Positions 50,136-59,321 are shown, counted from the first letter of the stretch. The stretch is 64,000 nucleotides of DNA from Nitrospira sp. (GCA_024330965.1 JANDJL010000005.1:62001-126000), one strand, 5' to 3'. Numbers and translations: made by a program. The notes: generated by a model not told the origin, from the letters alone.

Positions 50136-51320
50136 ATGCATATCACCAGGCGAAGAACTCGGCAAATTCAGGTCGGCACGGTCAAGATCGGAGGCGATGC
50201 TCCGATCTCCGTGCAGTCGATGTGCTCCACAGATACGCGGGATGTCGATCAGACCGTCGAACAGATCCGTCAGTTGGAGGCTGTGGGGTGTGAGTTGATT
50301 CGGGTCGCCGTCCCCGATGAAGAAGCGGCGGCTGCCCTCCCTCGAATCAAAGCGGCCATGACCGTGCCGCTCATTGCGGATATCCACTTCGATTATCGGC
50401 TAGCCGTTAAAGCGGCGGCGGTCGTGGATTGCGTCCGGATCAATCCGGGGAACATCGGAGCCTGGTGGAAGGTCGAGGAAGTCATCAAGGCGGTCAATGA
50501 TCGCGGCATTCCGATTCGTGTCGGCGTCAATGGAGGATCGTTGGAAAGGCCCTTGCTGGAGAAGTACGGTTGGCCGTCGCCCGAGGCGCTTTCCGAGTCG
50601 GCGCTCAACGCGGTTCATGCGTTGGAGGACGTCGGGTTTACCAACATGAAGGTCTCGCTGAAGGCGTCGGACGTGCATCATGCGATCGACGCCTATTGGC
50701 TGTTCGCTCATCAATCAGACTACCCTCTGCACATCGGGATCACAGAGGCGGGAACAGCCATGACCGGTGCCGTCAAATCGGCAATCGGCCTCGGTTATTT
50801 GCTGGCGAACGGGATTGGGGATACGTTGCGCGTGTCGCTCGCTGCTGATCCGGTGGAAGAGGTCAAAGTGGGATTTGAAATTTTGAAGTCTCTCGAGCTG
50901 CGGCATCGCGGGATCAACGTCATTGCCTGTCCGACATGCGGTCGAGTGGAGATTGATGTCGTGCGAATGGCGAACGAGCTGGAAAAGAGACTCGGCCATA
51001 TTAAAACGCCGTTGAATGTGTCGGTCCTCGGCTGTGTCGTCAACGGGATCGGTGAAGGCAAGGAGGCCGATATCGGCATCGCCGGCGGCGAGGGCAAGGG
51101 CATTTTGTTCAAGAAAGGCAAGCTCGTTCGTAAGGTGCCGATGGAAGAGCTGATGGACACATTGATTGAGGAAGTCGAGCAGCTTGCCAAGGAGAAAGAA
51201 GCCGAAGGGAACGAAGAGGCGCCCTCTGGCATGGATCTCTCCCGACGGCAACCGGGTTCGCCTCAGTCTGATCGGTCCTCAACGCTGGGGAGGGAAATTC
51301 CCGTCTTGCCTCACCGGTAA
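50136..51320 (+). CDS. ispG: 4-hydroxy-3-methylbut-2-en-1-yl diphosphate synthase
   Basis: RRTRQIQVGTVKIGGDAPISVQSMCSTDTRDVDQTVEQIRQLEAVGCELIRVAVP; CPTCGRVEID; VLGCVVNGIGEGKEADIGIAGGEGKGILFKKGK. Confidence 0.97.
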   Translation: MHITRRRTRQIQVGTVKIGGDAPISVQSMCSTDTRDVDQTVEQIRQLEAVGCELIRVAVPDEEAAAALPRIKAAMTVPLIADIHFDYRLAVKAAAVVDCVRINPGNIGAWWKVEEVIKAVNDRGIPIRVGVNGGSLERPLLEKYGWPSPEALSESALNAVHALEDVGFTNMKVSLKASDVHHAIDAYWLFAHQSDYPLHIGITEAGTAMTGAVKSAIGLGYLLANGIGDTLRVSLAADPVEEVKVGFEILKSLELRHRGINVIACPTCGRVEIDVVRMANELEKRLGHIKTPLNVSVLGCVVNGIGEGKEADIGIAGGEGKGILFKKGKLVRKVPMEELMDTLIEEVEQLAKEKEAEGNEEAPSGMDLSRRQPGSPQSDRSSTLGREIPVLPHR

Positions 51321-51446
51321 GCACGTCGTTGGGAGAAACGCTCCCTGCCCAGTTGCCCGCTTCCTTGGAGACCTCCTCTTCGCGCGCGACCGGCAACGTT
51401 TCGTAGAAGATGCATCCTGCCTTCTGAATACCGCAACCGTCCTTCC

Positions 51447-52778
51447 ATGAGTCCTTGGATCCACGAGTTCATGATGTCCCATCTTGTGAGAAGACTAGCC
51501 ACATTCATTCTCGTGCTTGCCGCAGGGATACACGGCTACATTATCTCCTTTGGGCGATCCTTTCACTTTCGAGACATCGACATCCATCGTGAGATCGGCA
51601 GGCGGTTTCTCAACGGCGAGTATCTTTACGCCAACGACTATTGTTACATGTACTTGCCGACCACCGGTCTCTACTTCGCTCCCTTGCTGCTGTTCGAAAG
51701 AAATCTGAGCCTGGCGCTGCGCTACGCCGTTGCCGTCGGCTGTTTGGTCATGACGATCATGTTGTTTCAACGGATGGTTGCAGGCGAGACGCTCCGGAAG
51801 CGCTCAACCCGCTTGTGGCTTGGGATCGGTACTGGTGTACTGACCCTCCAGTTTATCTTGAACGACCTGGATGATGGAGGGCCTCACCTCATTCTGCTGG
51901 GCATTTTGACCGGTGGACTTTATGCGATCTGGGCGGGAAGAGAGCGACTGGGTGCCATGCTTGTCGGACTCGGCATCGTGCTCAAGATTACGCCAGCGCT
52001 CTTTGTTCTCTTGTTTGCCTGGAAGCGGCAATGGCGTCTGGTCACCATGACGGTGCTGGCGGTGGTCTTCTGGCTATTGTTGCCGCTTCCATACATGGGC
52101 ATGCAGAGTTGGTGGGATCATCACCGGGAATGGGCGCACAATGCCATGTTGTCCGTGCTCGACCGTCAAGTGGAGGGCCGGCAAGAAAATGAACTGCAAA
52201 AGGCCAATCTGTCCCTGCGTCATACGATGCTGAGGTACCTCGTGACGTATCCCGCGACGCATCGGCTGCGACAGGTGGATCCGCAATACAAGCCGGTGCT
52301 GGATCTCCCCCTCCCGGTTGCCAACGCGATCGTCGGTACTGCGGCACTCGGCCTGCTTGCTTTTTTCGCATGGACCAGCAAGCGGTCATTCGATGGACGT
52401 GGTGATCCCGCATGGGCAAAGGATTGCGCTGGCACCTTGATGTTGGCGTTGTTCCTGTCGCCCATCACCTGGGATCAGCATTTGGTGTGGATGATTCCCG
52501 CGGCCTATGTTGTCGTGGAGGCTGCGGCACAGACACGCAGCGGATTGGGCCAAATTGGTTCTGTGATGTTGGGACTGTATGTCGCGTTGACAGCGGTGCT
52601 CAATTATGAAGTGGTGGGATCGGCCTGGTGGGAAGCGCTGAAAAGTTATCATCACCTGGGAATCGCCATGTTCATTTTGTTTGGGCTGCTGTTGCGAAGC
52701 GATCTCTCCCCGAAAGCCTATCAACCTCCTCTCGGGGGCCAATTCTCGCAGCCTTCGAACGTGGTTGGACAGCACTGA
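51447..52778 (+). CDS. GT87-family (DUF2029) membrane glycosyltransferase-like protein
   Basis: Multi-TM; DIDIHREIGRRFLNGEYLYANDYCYMYLPTTGLYFAPLLL, GLGIVLKITPALFVLLFAWKRQWR, SPITWDQHLVWMIPA. Confidence 0.75.
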   Translation: MSPWIHEFMMSHLVRRLATFILVLAAGIHGYIISFGRSFHFRDIDIHREIGRRFLNGEYLYANDYCYMYLPTTGLYFAPLLLFERNLSLALRYAVAVGCLVMTIMLFQRMVAGETLRKRSTRLWLGIGTGVLTLQFILNDLDDGGPHLILLGILTGGLYAIWAGRERLGAMLVGLGIVLKITPALFVLLFAWKRQWRLVTMTVLAVVFWLLLPLPYMGMQSWWDHHREWAHNAMLSVLDRQVEGRQENELQKANLSLRHTMLRYLVTYPATHRLRQVDPQYKPVLDLPLPVANAIVGTAALGLLAFFAWTSKRSFDGRGDPAWAKDCAGTLMLALFLSPITWDQHLVWMIPAAYVVVEAAAQTRSGLGQIGSVMLGLYVALTAVLNYEVVGSAWWEALKSYHHLGIAMFILFGLLLRSDLSPKAYQPPLGGQFSQPSNVVGQH

Positions 52779-52830
52779 CTCGTGATGGATGTGTGCGATG
52801 CTTGTGTTGTGTTCATGAAAAAGAACCGAC

Positions 52831-52836
52831 TATAAT
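52831..52836 (+). promoter_or_regulatory. Sigma-70-like -10 box for tRNA-Cys
   Basis: TATAAT at 52831-52836 with TTGTGT at 52807-52812 (18-bp spacing), 14 bp before the mature tRNA start. Confidence 0.5.
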
Positions 52837-52849
52837 GCCGCCTCCGTGA

Positions 52850-52924
52850 GGCGCCGTACCCAAGTGGTAAGGGAGCAGTCTGCAAAACTGCGATGCGGCG
52901 GTTCGAACCCGCCCGGCGCCTCCA
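52850..52924 (+). tRNA. tRNA-Cys (anticodon GCA), CCA encoded
   Basis: GGCGCCG.TA.CCCAAGTGGTAAGGG.A.GCAGT.CTGCAAA.ACTGC.GATGC.GGCGG.TTCGAAC.CCGCC.CGGCGCC.T.CCA folds as a canonical cloverleaf. Confidence 0.97.
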
Positions 52925-53263
52925 TGCTCCATAAAGAGTCCTGCACGCGTGGGGGGCGCGTTTGAGTTGGAATGTTGCCACTGCTGTCCGCTGAACAAAC
53001 CGGCCTCCCGCAGCTTCTCGCTCGTTGCCCAATTCCACTACCGAATAGACCAAGCTAGAACTTGACCTCGAGGTCTGTCGTCCACCAGTCTTGCGGTTGT
53101 TGGAGACTCTTCCTGCTTTTTGGTCAGCGTGCTGGGCGCAATCTGCCTCATCATTGAGGCAACGAGAGAGGCAACAGAGCAAAGGCCTTCGATCTTGTCT
53201 CGTCCCTCTATCCAGTTGTGTGGCGTGGAAGTGCGTTCACCTGTCCTGTCTTTAATAAGGTGA

Positions 53264-53278
53264 CGTGTCCTGGACACG
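53264..53278. repeat. Palindrome CGTGTCC-T-GGACACG
   Basis: Perfect 7-bp arms around one base in the non-coding region downstream of tRNA-Cys. Confidence 0.7.
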
Positions 53279-53391
53279 AACAATGGCTCTGCAACGGAGG
53301 CTTGTCAGAGCCTAACTGCGCACTGCTCTCATACGTTTCCGATATGACAAGACAATACTGCCCCATCGCGCAACATAACCACATCTCAACC

Positions 53392-53476
53392 GTACCATTC
53401 ACGGTACAGGCTGTATCGTGAACGATACAGGACAGAGGGTACGTACGTAGTATCTGCTTCGAGGATAACTACGTAC
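53392..53476. repeat. Cluster of palindromes (GTACCATTCACGGTAC; CTGTATCGTGAACGATACAG; GTACGTAGT...ACTACGTAC)
   Basis: Three perfect or near-perfect inverted repeats in 85 bp; the first two are related to each other as reverse complements. Confidence 0.8.
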
Positions 53477-53631
53477 TTATGTAGAACACTGTATCGTGAT
53501 GACTTGTGAGAGGAGTGTGTTTCGCATGATGGGGCACAGAGATAGTCCACTGTGTAGGAAAGGACAGGTGTCAAACGACCATAGCGTTGACCATGAGTGA
53601 GCAGACGTGTCTCTTGTCGATTGTGAGCTGG

Positions 53632-53667
53632 CATGATCCATGCTCGTGACATGATCCATACTCGTGA
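53632..53667 (+). repeat. 18-bp tandem repeat CATGATCCAT(G/A)CTCGTGA x2 plus degenerate third unit
   Basis: Units 53632-53649 and 53650-53667 differ at one base. Confidence 0.85.
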
Positions 53668-54101
53668 TTTGATCAATCGCAAGTCGCTCTCATTGGAGGA
53701 GTGGCGGGAAAGAATGGCTTCTGCATGGGCTCCCAAAGAGAACGGCAGTTCACCAGCTATAACTGGCTTGGAGAACAGGCCGGAGGAGCAGGATAAACAG
53801 AGAGGAGGTGGTGAGGGATGGAAAGAGATGCTGCGAAATGAGGGCGCTGCTGATCGATCGCAGGGCAGGGCGAGTTGAGGGAAGAGAAACCTGAGTGAGC
53901 GAGTCCGCTCAAGGTCGCCGAGCAAGGGGATTTTCTAGTAGTAGGCGGTCGTTCTAGTTCGCGACAAAAACGGTTGGGTCTATGGGATGACGGACGAAAT
54001 GGAAAACAGCCCGCGCTTGCTCATTCCAGCAACCGACGTCCTGTATCAGACATAAGCATTGGTTTCAGTAACGCACACAAATTTAAGAAGGAGACGTCAG
54101 C

Positions 54102-56192
54102 ATGGACAAGAGTAAGATGGATAAAACCAAAACGGCTCAATTCGAATCCCCGGAAGAAAGGAAACTGACCGAGCGCCAGGCACTCTATCTATCACGGCTG
54201 GCGAATCTTGAGGTCAAACAGTTGCTCGGTTTACCGCTTGCTAAGGCGCACGAACTACTGAAGTGGCGGATCGATCCTGCGCTGCTGCTGTTCCGCCGCA
54301 TCTGTGGGAGAGTCGTAAAGTTCAATCCGGCAACAGGCAACTATGAACCAGTTCCCAACGCAACTGTTCATGTCGAAGATACCGACTGCTCTTTTCTCGG
54401 GTTTTTCCCTGTAGAGAACCCATTCTTTTGGTTGTTCCCGATTCGCTGTCGGCGAGAAGTCCTCGCCACGGTCACAACAGACGCCTGTGGAAATTTCTGC
54501 GTCTACCTCCCCTTTTGGGATGTCGATCGCTATCTCAGCTTCCGTCGAGAGCGTGTCTGTTTCCCAGAAATCTTCAAGCCGAATCTTCGGGACCTCTTTC
54601 GTCCCCCGTTTATCCGTGACGTCCAGGTTCCGATTCCTCCCATTCCACAGCCAGATCCACCGCCGATTCGCCTTGCTTCCCAACAGATCGAGATGATCAA
54701 GACCTATGCGGGAGATGAGGTGGCTCGACGTCTGGACGCTCTGGTCACGAACGCTGAGTTTGGGGCGAATCTCGGCGAGATCGAGGCCGAGCTTGATCGC
54801 CCTTTGTTCTCGCGTCCGGTCCCTCCTCCCATTCCACCAGAAGTTCGCCGGATTGGGGAGAAAGGCAAAAACGTGAAAGCTGAAGCAGAGACTCCTATGG
54901 CAGCATTTGCCTCCCTCTCGTCAGCGGAGATGCTGTCACAGCAAATCAGCTTTGATCGGTTCATTGGGCCATTTTGGCGTTGCCGCGATGTCTTCGTGCC
55001 GGTCTGGAAAGTGATACTGGATGTGCCAGACCTGACCTTCCGCGTGACACAGGATGTGGACGGGGATGGAAACGAGGAGACGATTTACTCGGAAGGATTC
55101 TTCGATGTGCGATGGAATGCACCAAGCAATCTGCACGTGACTTTGGTTGCTTCAGGAGCCGCGATCTCCGTGCCTCATTGTAGACCGGTGGATGGGATTG
55201 AGTGTCGGGATGTGCCGGCGATTGTGACGGCTGGATATATGCCGCTCGAAACGACGCATCATGATGATGCGCTAGGTGTGGCGACTCGGATCAATATGCC
55301 TCGGCCACCGGATGGTCGTGCCACAACTCCACAATCATTTCCGGGACATGCACCCTATGCTCGGACGCTGAATCTCCATGGCTGTCATCGAATCGGCAAC
55401 GCGACGCATTACAGGCTGACATACGCCTATCAAGCTCCGGAATCCTCGGTTTTTACGACTCCCGTGCCCTTTACCGGACTGAAATGGTGGGTGCCAAGAC
55501 TCGGGCCCGGTGCACCGATCCATGTCGTGCCTGATGCAAACGGCTGGTATTCTATCCTACCCTCTGGCCTGGTTGCACATCCAAACTGGCTCCTTTCCTG
55601 GCCCACGCGCAATTTCCCTCGAGGTCTCTATGAGACACGTCTTGAATTGGGCGTGGCCTCCGGCGGCTCGATCACGGTGATCCATACGAGTCAACCTCGG
55701 CGATTCCTTATTGACAACTCAAGCCCCACGGTCTTGTTCCACGAGATTCGTTGGCGATTTGCCTCGATTCCGTTGAGCACTCCATGGACGGACAGCAACT
55801 CACATCTCTTGCCGGCCGTGTGCCCCGTGTTGACACGACCGGCTGGAATGGATGTGCATGTGCTGGTGAGGTGGGAAGCGTCGGCCGCACACTTGCGAGA
55901 TGCGCAGCTTTCGGCCAGTGGATGTGGAGCCGGCGCGCTCTCTTTTGTTACAGACGAAGATACTCGCTATCGATGGCATATCAGTTCGACGGACAACAGT
56001 GTGATCCGCACTGCCGTTCTGCTGTTGCCAGGAGATCGACCGCCTGGCTGCTACCACTTGCAAATCAGTGCACAGAGCCGTCAATGTAATCCAAGTGGTT
56101 TTGACTATGGTCCATCGAGCAACTGGTTCATCAATCAGGTGATCGACTGGAGTCCACCACTGACTCGGTCTATCTCTGTGGTCAATGCCTGA
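54102..56192 (+). CDS. Orphan 696-aa protein, Ig/carboxypeptidase-regulatory-like segments, unknown function
   Basis: AAGGAGA RBS upstream; no signal peptide; RRICGRVVKFNPATGNYEPVPNATVHVEDTDCSFLGFF...TTDACGNFCVYLPFWDVDRYLSFRRERVCFPEIF; FRVTQDVDGDGNEETIYSEGFFDVRWN. Confidence 0.8.
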   Translation: MDKSKMDKTKTAQFESPEERKLTERQALYLSRLANLEVKQLLGLPLAKAHELLKWRIDPALLLFRRICGRVVKFNPATGNYEPVPNATVHVEDTDCSFLGFFPVENPFFWLFPIRCRREVLATVTTDACGNFCVYLPFWDVDRYLSFRRERVCFPEIFKPNLRDLFRPPFIRDVQVPIPPIPQPDPPPIRLASQQIEMIKTYAGDEVARRLDALVTNAEFGANLGEIEAELDRPLFSRPVPPPIPPEVRRIGEKGKNVKAEAETPMAAFASLSSAEMLSQQISFDRFIGPFWRCRDVFVPVWKVILDVPDLTFRVTQDVDGDGNEETIYSEGFFDVRWNAPSNLHVTLVASGAAISVPHCRPVDGIECRDVPAIVTAGYMPLETTHHDDALGVATRINMPRPPDGRATTPQSFPGHAPYARTLNLHGCHRIGNATHYRLTYAYQAPESSVFTTPVPFTGLKWWVPRLGPGAPIHVVPDANGWYSILPSGLVAHPNWLLSWPTRNFPRGLYETRLELGVASGGSITVIHTSQPRRFLIDNSSPTVLFHEIRWRFASIPLSTPWTDSNSHLLPAVCPVLTRPAGMDVHVLVRWEASAAHLRDAQLSASGCGAGALSFVTDEDTRYRWHISSTDNSVIRTAVLLLPGDRPPGCYHLQISAQSRQCNPSGFDYGPSSNWFINQVIDWSPPLTRSISVVNA

Positions 56193-56212
56193 AAGAGAGT
56201 TCGTTGACCAGA

Positions 56213-56242
56213 CCCGCCGCCACCGCTAGCGGTGGCGGCGGG
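56213..56242. terminator. Strong hairpin terminator after 696-aa ORF
   Basis: CCCGCCGCCACCGC TA GCGGTGGCGGCGGG: 14-bp perfect stem, followed by TTCCTCT. Confidence 0.8.
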
Positions 56243-56394
56243 TTCCTCTGCCGTCAATAAAGAGAGGAAGGAGTGTGAGACGATAATCTCGCTTCATCCA
56301 TCATCTCTTTCTCTCTATGTGTTTGTGTCTGTGTGTGAAATGGAGGGTCAGCGAGACCTGTGTGGGTATCGTCTGTCCAACAAGGGCGGCTGAG

Positions 56395-56422
56395 TTCTTA
56401 TCTCCTGATTCTTATCTCCTGA
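56395..56422 (+). repeat. 14-bp perfect tandem duplication TTCTTATCTCCTGA x2
   Basis: Direct reading; intergenic. Confidence 0.9.
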
Positions 56423-56888
56423 TAAGCGAGTTGTGCTTCCAACGGTTCATGGACTCATGGTCATTTTCCGAGGAGCTATCTTTCCTAAGAACCGTCTCTG
56501 CTGTGCCTCTCTTAAGGATTCAACCAAGAGGGGATTGCAAGAGACTGCTCACTGTCTTGGTCGTAGCTGTGGGGTGAGCCAAAAGGGATCAGTTTCAGCT
56601 AAGAGTTGGGGTATCGTGGCGAAATGATCCTCCCAACCAAACGGTCGTCTCATTAATTGGAAAAACCTCCTGGATCGAGTCTGCTGCAACACGGAAGACA
56701 AGACGTGAGTGGTCTCTTCGCGAACCTCGTGCCTGGAGCACCCAAGTCCGCAAACGTGACCATCCCAGTTCATGCAAAATTGACGGCCCTTTTGAGCGGA
56801 TGTTAGAATCCATCCGTTTGTCGGCTTCCAAGTCTGTGCGGCGGATCGCCGCTGTCAGCACGACAGAGCGGAGTGGAAGGAGAGCGGA

Positions 56889-57905
56889 ATGGCCGTCCCC
56901 GTATCTCAAATGTTGACCGTTGCGAGCTATGTGCTTTCGAAGAAGTTGAAGGGAGTCAAGCGTTATCCCCTGGTCTTGATGCTCGAGCCCTTGTTTCGTT
57001 GCAACCTGGCCTGTGCCGGCTGCGGCAAGATTCAATATCCTGACCATATTCTTGATAAACGATTGACGCCGGAACAGTGCTGGGCTGCGGCCGAGGAATG
57101 TGGCGCCCCGATCGTGGCCATTCCGGGCGGTGAACCGCTCATTCATCCGGAAATCGGGCGTATTGTCGAGGGATTGGTGGCGCAAAAACGTTATCTCTAT
57201 GTCTGCACGAACGCGATTTTGCTCGAAAGGAAACTCAAGGAGTTCAAACCCTCGCAGTATCTGACGTTCAGCGTGCACATGGACGGGCTCAAGAACGAGC
57301 ATGATATGGCCGTCTGCCGGGATGGTGTGTATGAAATCGCCGTCAGGGCGATCAAGCAAGCGTTAAAGTTAGGTCATCGTGTGACGACGAATACGACGCT
57401 CTTCGATGATGCCAATCCCGATCGAGTGCGCCAGTTTTTTGATGAAATGATGATGCTCGGCGTTGAAGGGATGATGATTTCGCCGGGCTACAGTTATCAA
57501 AAAGCCCCCGATCAGCAACACTTCCTCAAGAAAGCCAAAACCAAAGAGTTGTTCTCGAAAATTCTCAGCCGGCCCAAGAGTTCGTGGAAGTTTAATCAGT
57601 CGCCGTTGTTTTTGGATTTCTTGATGGGGAAACGAGAGTATGAATGTACGCCATGGGGCAATCCCACTTACAACATTTTTGGATGGCAGAGACCCTGTTA
57701 TCTGTTACAGGACGGCTACGCGAAAACCTTCCAGGAGCTGTTGGATACGACAGACTGGCAGAACTATGGCGCGAGCAAAAACGAGAAGTGCGCCGAATGT
57801 ATGGTCCATTGTGGATATGAGGCGTCGGCGGTGAACGATACATTCGGTTCTGTGTCAGGGTTCGTGCGCACCGCCAAGCTTACATTCATGCCGACGCTGC
57901 GATAG
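56889..57905 (+). CDS. hpnH: Adenosyl-hopene transferase HpnH (radical SAM)
   Basis: LMLEPLFRCNLACAGCGKIQYPDHILDKRLTPEQCWAAAEECGAPIVAIPGGEPLIHPEI; YECTPWGNPTYNIFGWQRPCYLLQDGY; CAECMVHCGYEASAV. Confidence 0.95.
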   Translation: MAVPVSQMLTVASYVLSKKLKGVKRYPLVLMLEPLFRCNLACAGCGKIQYPDHILDKRLTPEQCWAAAEECGAPIVAIPGGEPLIHPEIGRIVEGLVAQKRYLYVCTNAILLERKLKEFKPSQYLTFSVHMDGLKNEHDMAVCRDGVYEIAVRAIKQALKLGHRVTTNTTLFDDANPDRVRQFFDEMMMLGVEGMMISPGYSYQKAPDQQHFLKKAKTKELFSKILSRPKSSWKFNQSPLFLDFLMGKREYECTPWGNPTYNIFGWQRPCYLLQDGYAKTFQELLDTTDWQNYGASKNEKCAECMVHCGYEASAVNDTFGSVSGFVRTAKLTFMPTLR

Positions 57906-58005
57906 GGTTCGCCGTGAAGGACGAGTGGGCGTTTGTTTTATTTTTATTTATGGTAGGCCAACGAAGTCTTTTCCCACTTCTGTTCCGTGCAGTGACTTCC
58001 TCCTC

Positions 58006-58398
58006 ATGACCGACACGAAGAATCATACGGCAAGTGCTTCGACTTCTCTCCAAGGTCGTGTGGTCAAACCGACGACGGCACAGGAATTGAGGGAAGCCGT
58101 CGAGCTTGCGTTGGACTACCGTGGCGATGTCACACTGACACTGACTTCCGGTGAGACCATTGAGGGATACTTGTTTAACCGGGAAGGCGGCGGAGTCGAT
58201 CCATGGGTGGAAGTCTTCCCCGTCGGGGATCCATTGTCGCGACGAATTCCGTACAGCGCAATCGAGACGATTGCATTTACTGGCGAAGATACGGCGGACG
58301 GTAAGTCCTGGGAAGCCTGGGTGTCGAAAAAAGAATCTGAACGACGGGCTGAGGCGAAGCGAATAGAAGAGGATGCGCGTAACCGCGGGTTGCTCTAG
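58006..58398 (+). CDS. Hypothetical protein
   Basis: MTDTKNHTASASTSLQGRVVKPTTAQELREAVELALDYRGDVTLTLTSGETIEGYLFNREGGGVDPWVEVFPVGDPLSRRIPYSAIETIAFTGEDTADGKSWEAWV; SH3/Sm-like beta pattern; start reassigned. Confidence 0.6.
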   Translation: MTDTKNHTASASTSLQGRVVKPTTAQELREAVELALDYRGDVTLTLTSGETIEGYLFNREGGGVDPWVEVFPVGDPLSRRIPYSAIETIAFTGEDTADGKSWEAWVSKKESERRAEAKRIEEDARNRGLL

Positions 58399-58568
58399 TG
58401 CCCTCATGCCCGGCTGCCCCATTCTTTCTAAACCGATGATTTTCAGGTTCTGAGTATGAGCCTGTTCTCTCCTGTGTGCCGACGAAACGAGGTCGTTTCA
58501 TTTCAAGAGCGCAGATTGTGCTGGAGCCCGAGCATGGGTTGTCATCTCATTGACAAAGAGAGGGGGCT

Positions 58569-59207
58569 GTGCTAAAAAACCCCGCCCTAACTCTCCTAAA
58601 ATGGTGCCTTCCGAGCTTCGAAGTGTGGTGTTGGGTTCTCAGAACCCGATCAGCAGGCGGGCTTCGGAATGTGGTTCAGCTCAGACGGTGGGAAAGACTT
58701 CCGGCGAGGCTGGCCGCAGTTGTGTGTTGGGTCGTTGTCAGCGTCTTGCTGCCTTCGTGGGGTTTTGCCACCCATGAAGCCGATCACCGTTTTACGGTCG
58801 AGGGGTATATCTGTGGGGTGGATGGAAAGGGAGTTCCAGGAATAGACGTTCTGGTTAAAGATACCAAGATTTCTTACGGGCAAGTTGTCAAGACAGATAG
58901 CGACGGGTACTACAAAGCGATCTTTCACCTCCATAATGACAACCTCGGCGACCCTATTTTGGTTGAAGCGAGGGGGGAACAGCAACATCACAAAGTCCAG
59001 TTTGATCCGAAAGATCTGGAGTCTGAGCGAAAGATTCGGGTCGATTTTGGAACTGGCTGTCAGGCGAGCGGCCCTCCTTCGTGGTTCTGGGTGGGAATGG
59101 GGGTTACGGTTGCAAGTGTGGGAGCGTTTCTCGGGATGAAAATGGTCCGTTCTGGGCGTAAGCCGGAACGGAGGAAAGAAAAGTCACAGGGCAAGAGAAG
59201 ATCGTAA
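58569..59207 (+). CDS. Exported carboxypeptidase-regulatory-like domain protein with C-terminal TM
   Basis: FTVEGYICGVDGKGVPGIDVLVKDTKISYGQVVKTDSDGYYKAIFHLHNDNLGDPILVEARG...PSWFWVGMGVTVASVGAFLGMKMVRSG; exact start uncertain. Confidence 0.65.
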   Translation: MLKNPALTLLKWCLPSFEVWCWVLRTRSAGGLRNVVQLRRWERLPARLAAVVCWVVVSVLLPSWGFATHEADHRFTVEGYICGVDGKGVPGIDVLVKDTKISYGQVVKTDSDGYYKAIFHLHNDNLGDPILVEARGEQQHHKVQFDPKDLESERKIRVDFGTGCQASGPPSWFWVGMGVTVASVGAFLGMKMVRSGRKPERRKEKSQGKRRS

Positions 59208-59321
59208 TCATTCCGTAATCATTCTGAATGACAGTCCGTGGGGGGCTGTACTGATCTCACGTGTCGGTCGTGGTGAGTTCGAGGTTTCGTGGGCGGAACA
59301 CTGTGTGCGGTTGCAATGGCG

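Noticed and set aside
53392-53476. Retron msr/msd or integron attC array
   Set aside because: Stacked hairpins are suggestive, but no reverse transcriptase or integrase gene is anywhere in the window.
53633-53878. 81-aa + strand ORF MIHARDMIHTRDLINRKSL...
   Set aside because: Starts within the tandem repeat, no convincing RBS; insufficient evidence to call a gene.
53386-53925. 179-aa minus-strand ORF in the tRNA-Cys downstream region
   Set aside because: No RBS or motif, Ser/Arg-rich composition, and it crosses the palindromes and tandem repeats; treated as non-coding.
52925-56888. Integrative element with attL/attR at tRNA-Cys
   Set aside because: I could not find a second copy of the tRNA 3' end nor any integrase, so only a weak islet hypothesis is retained.
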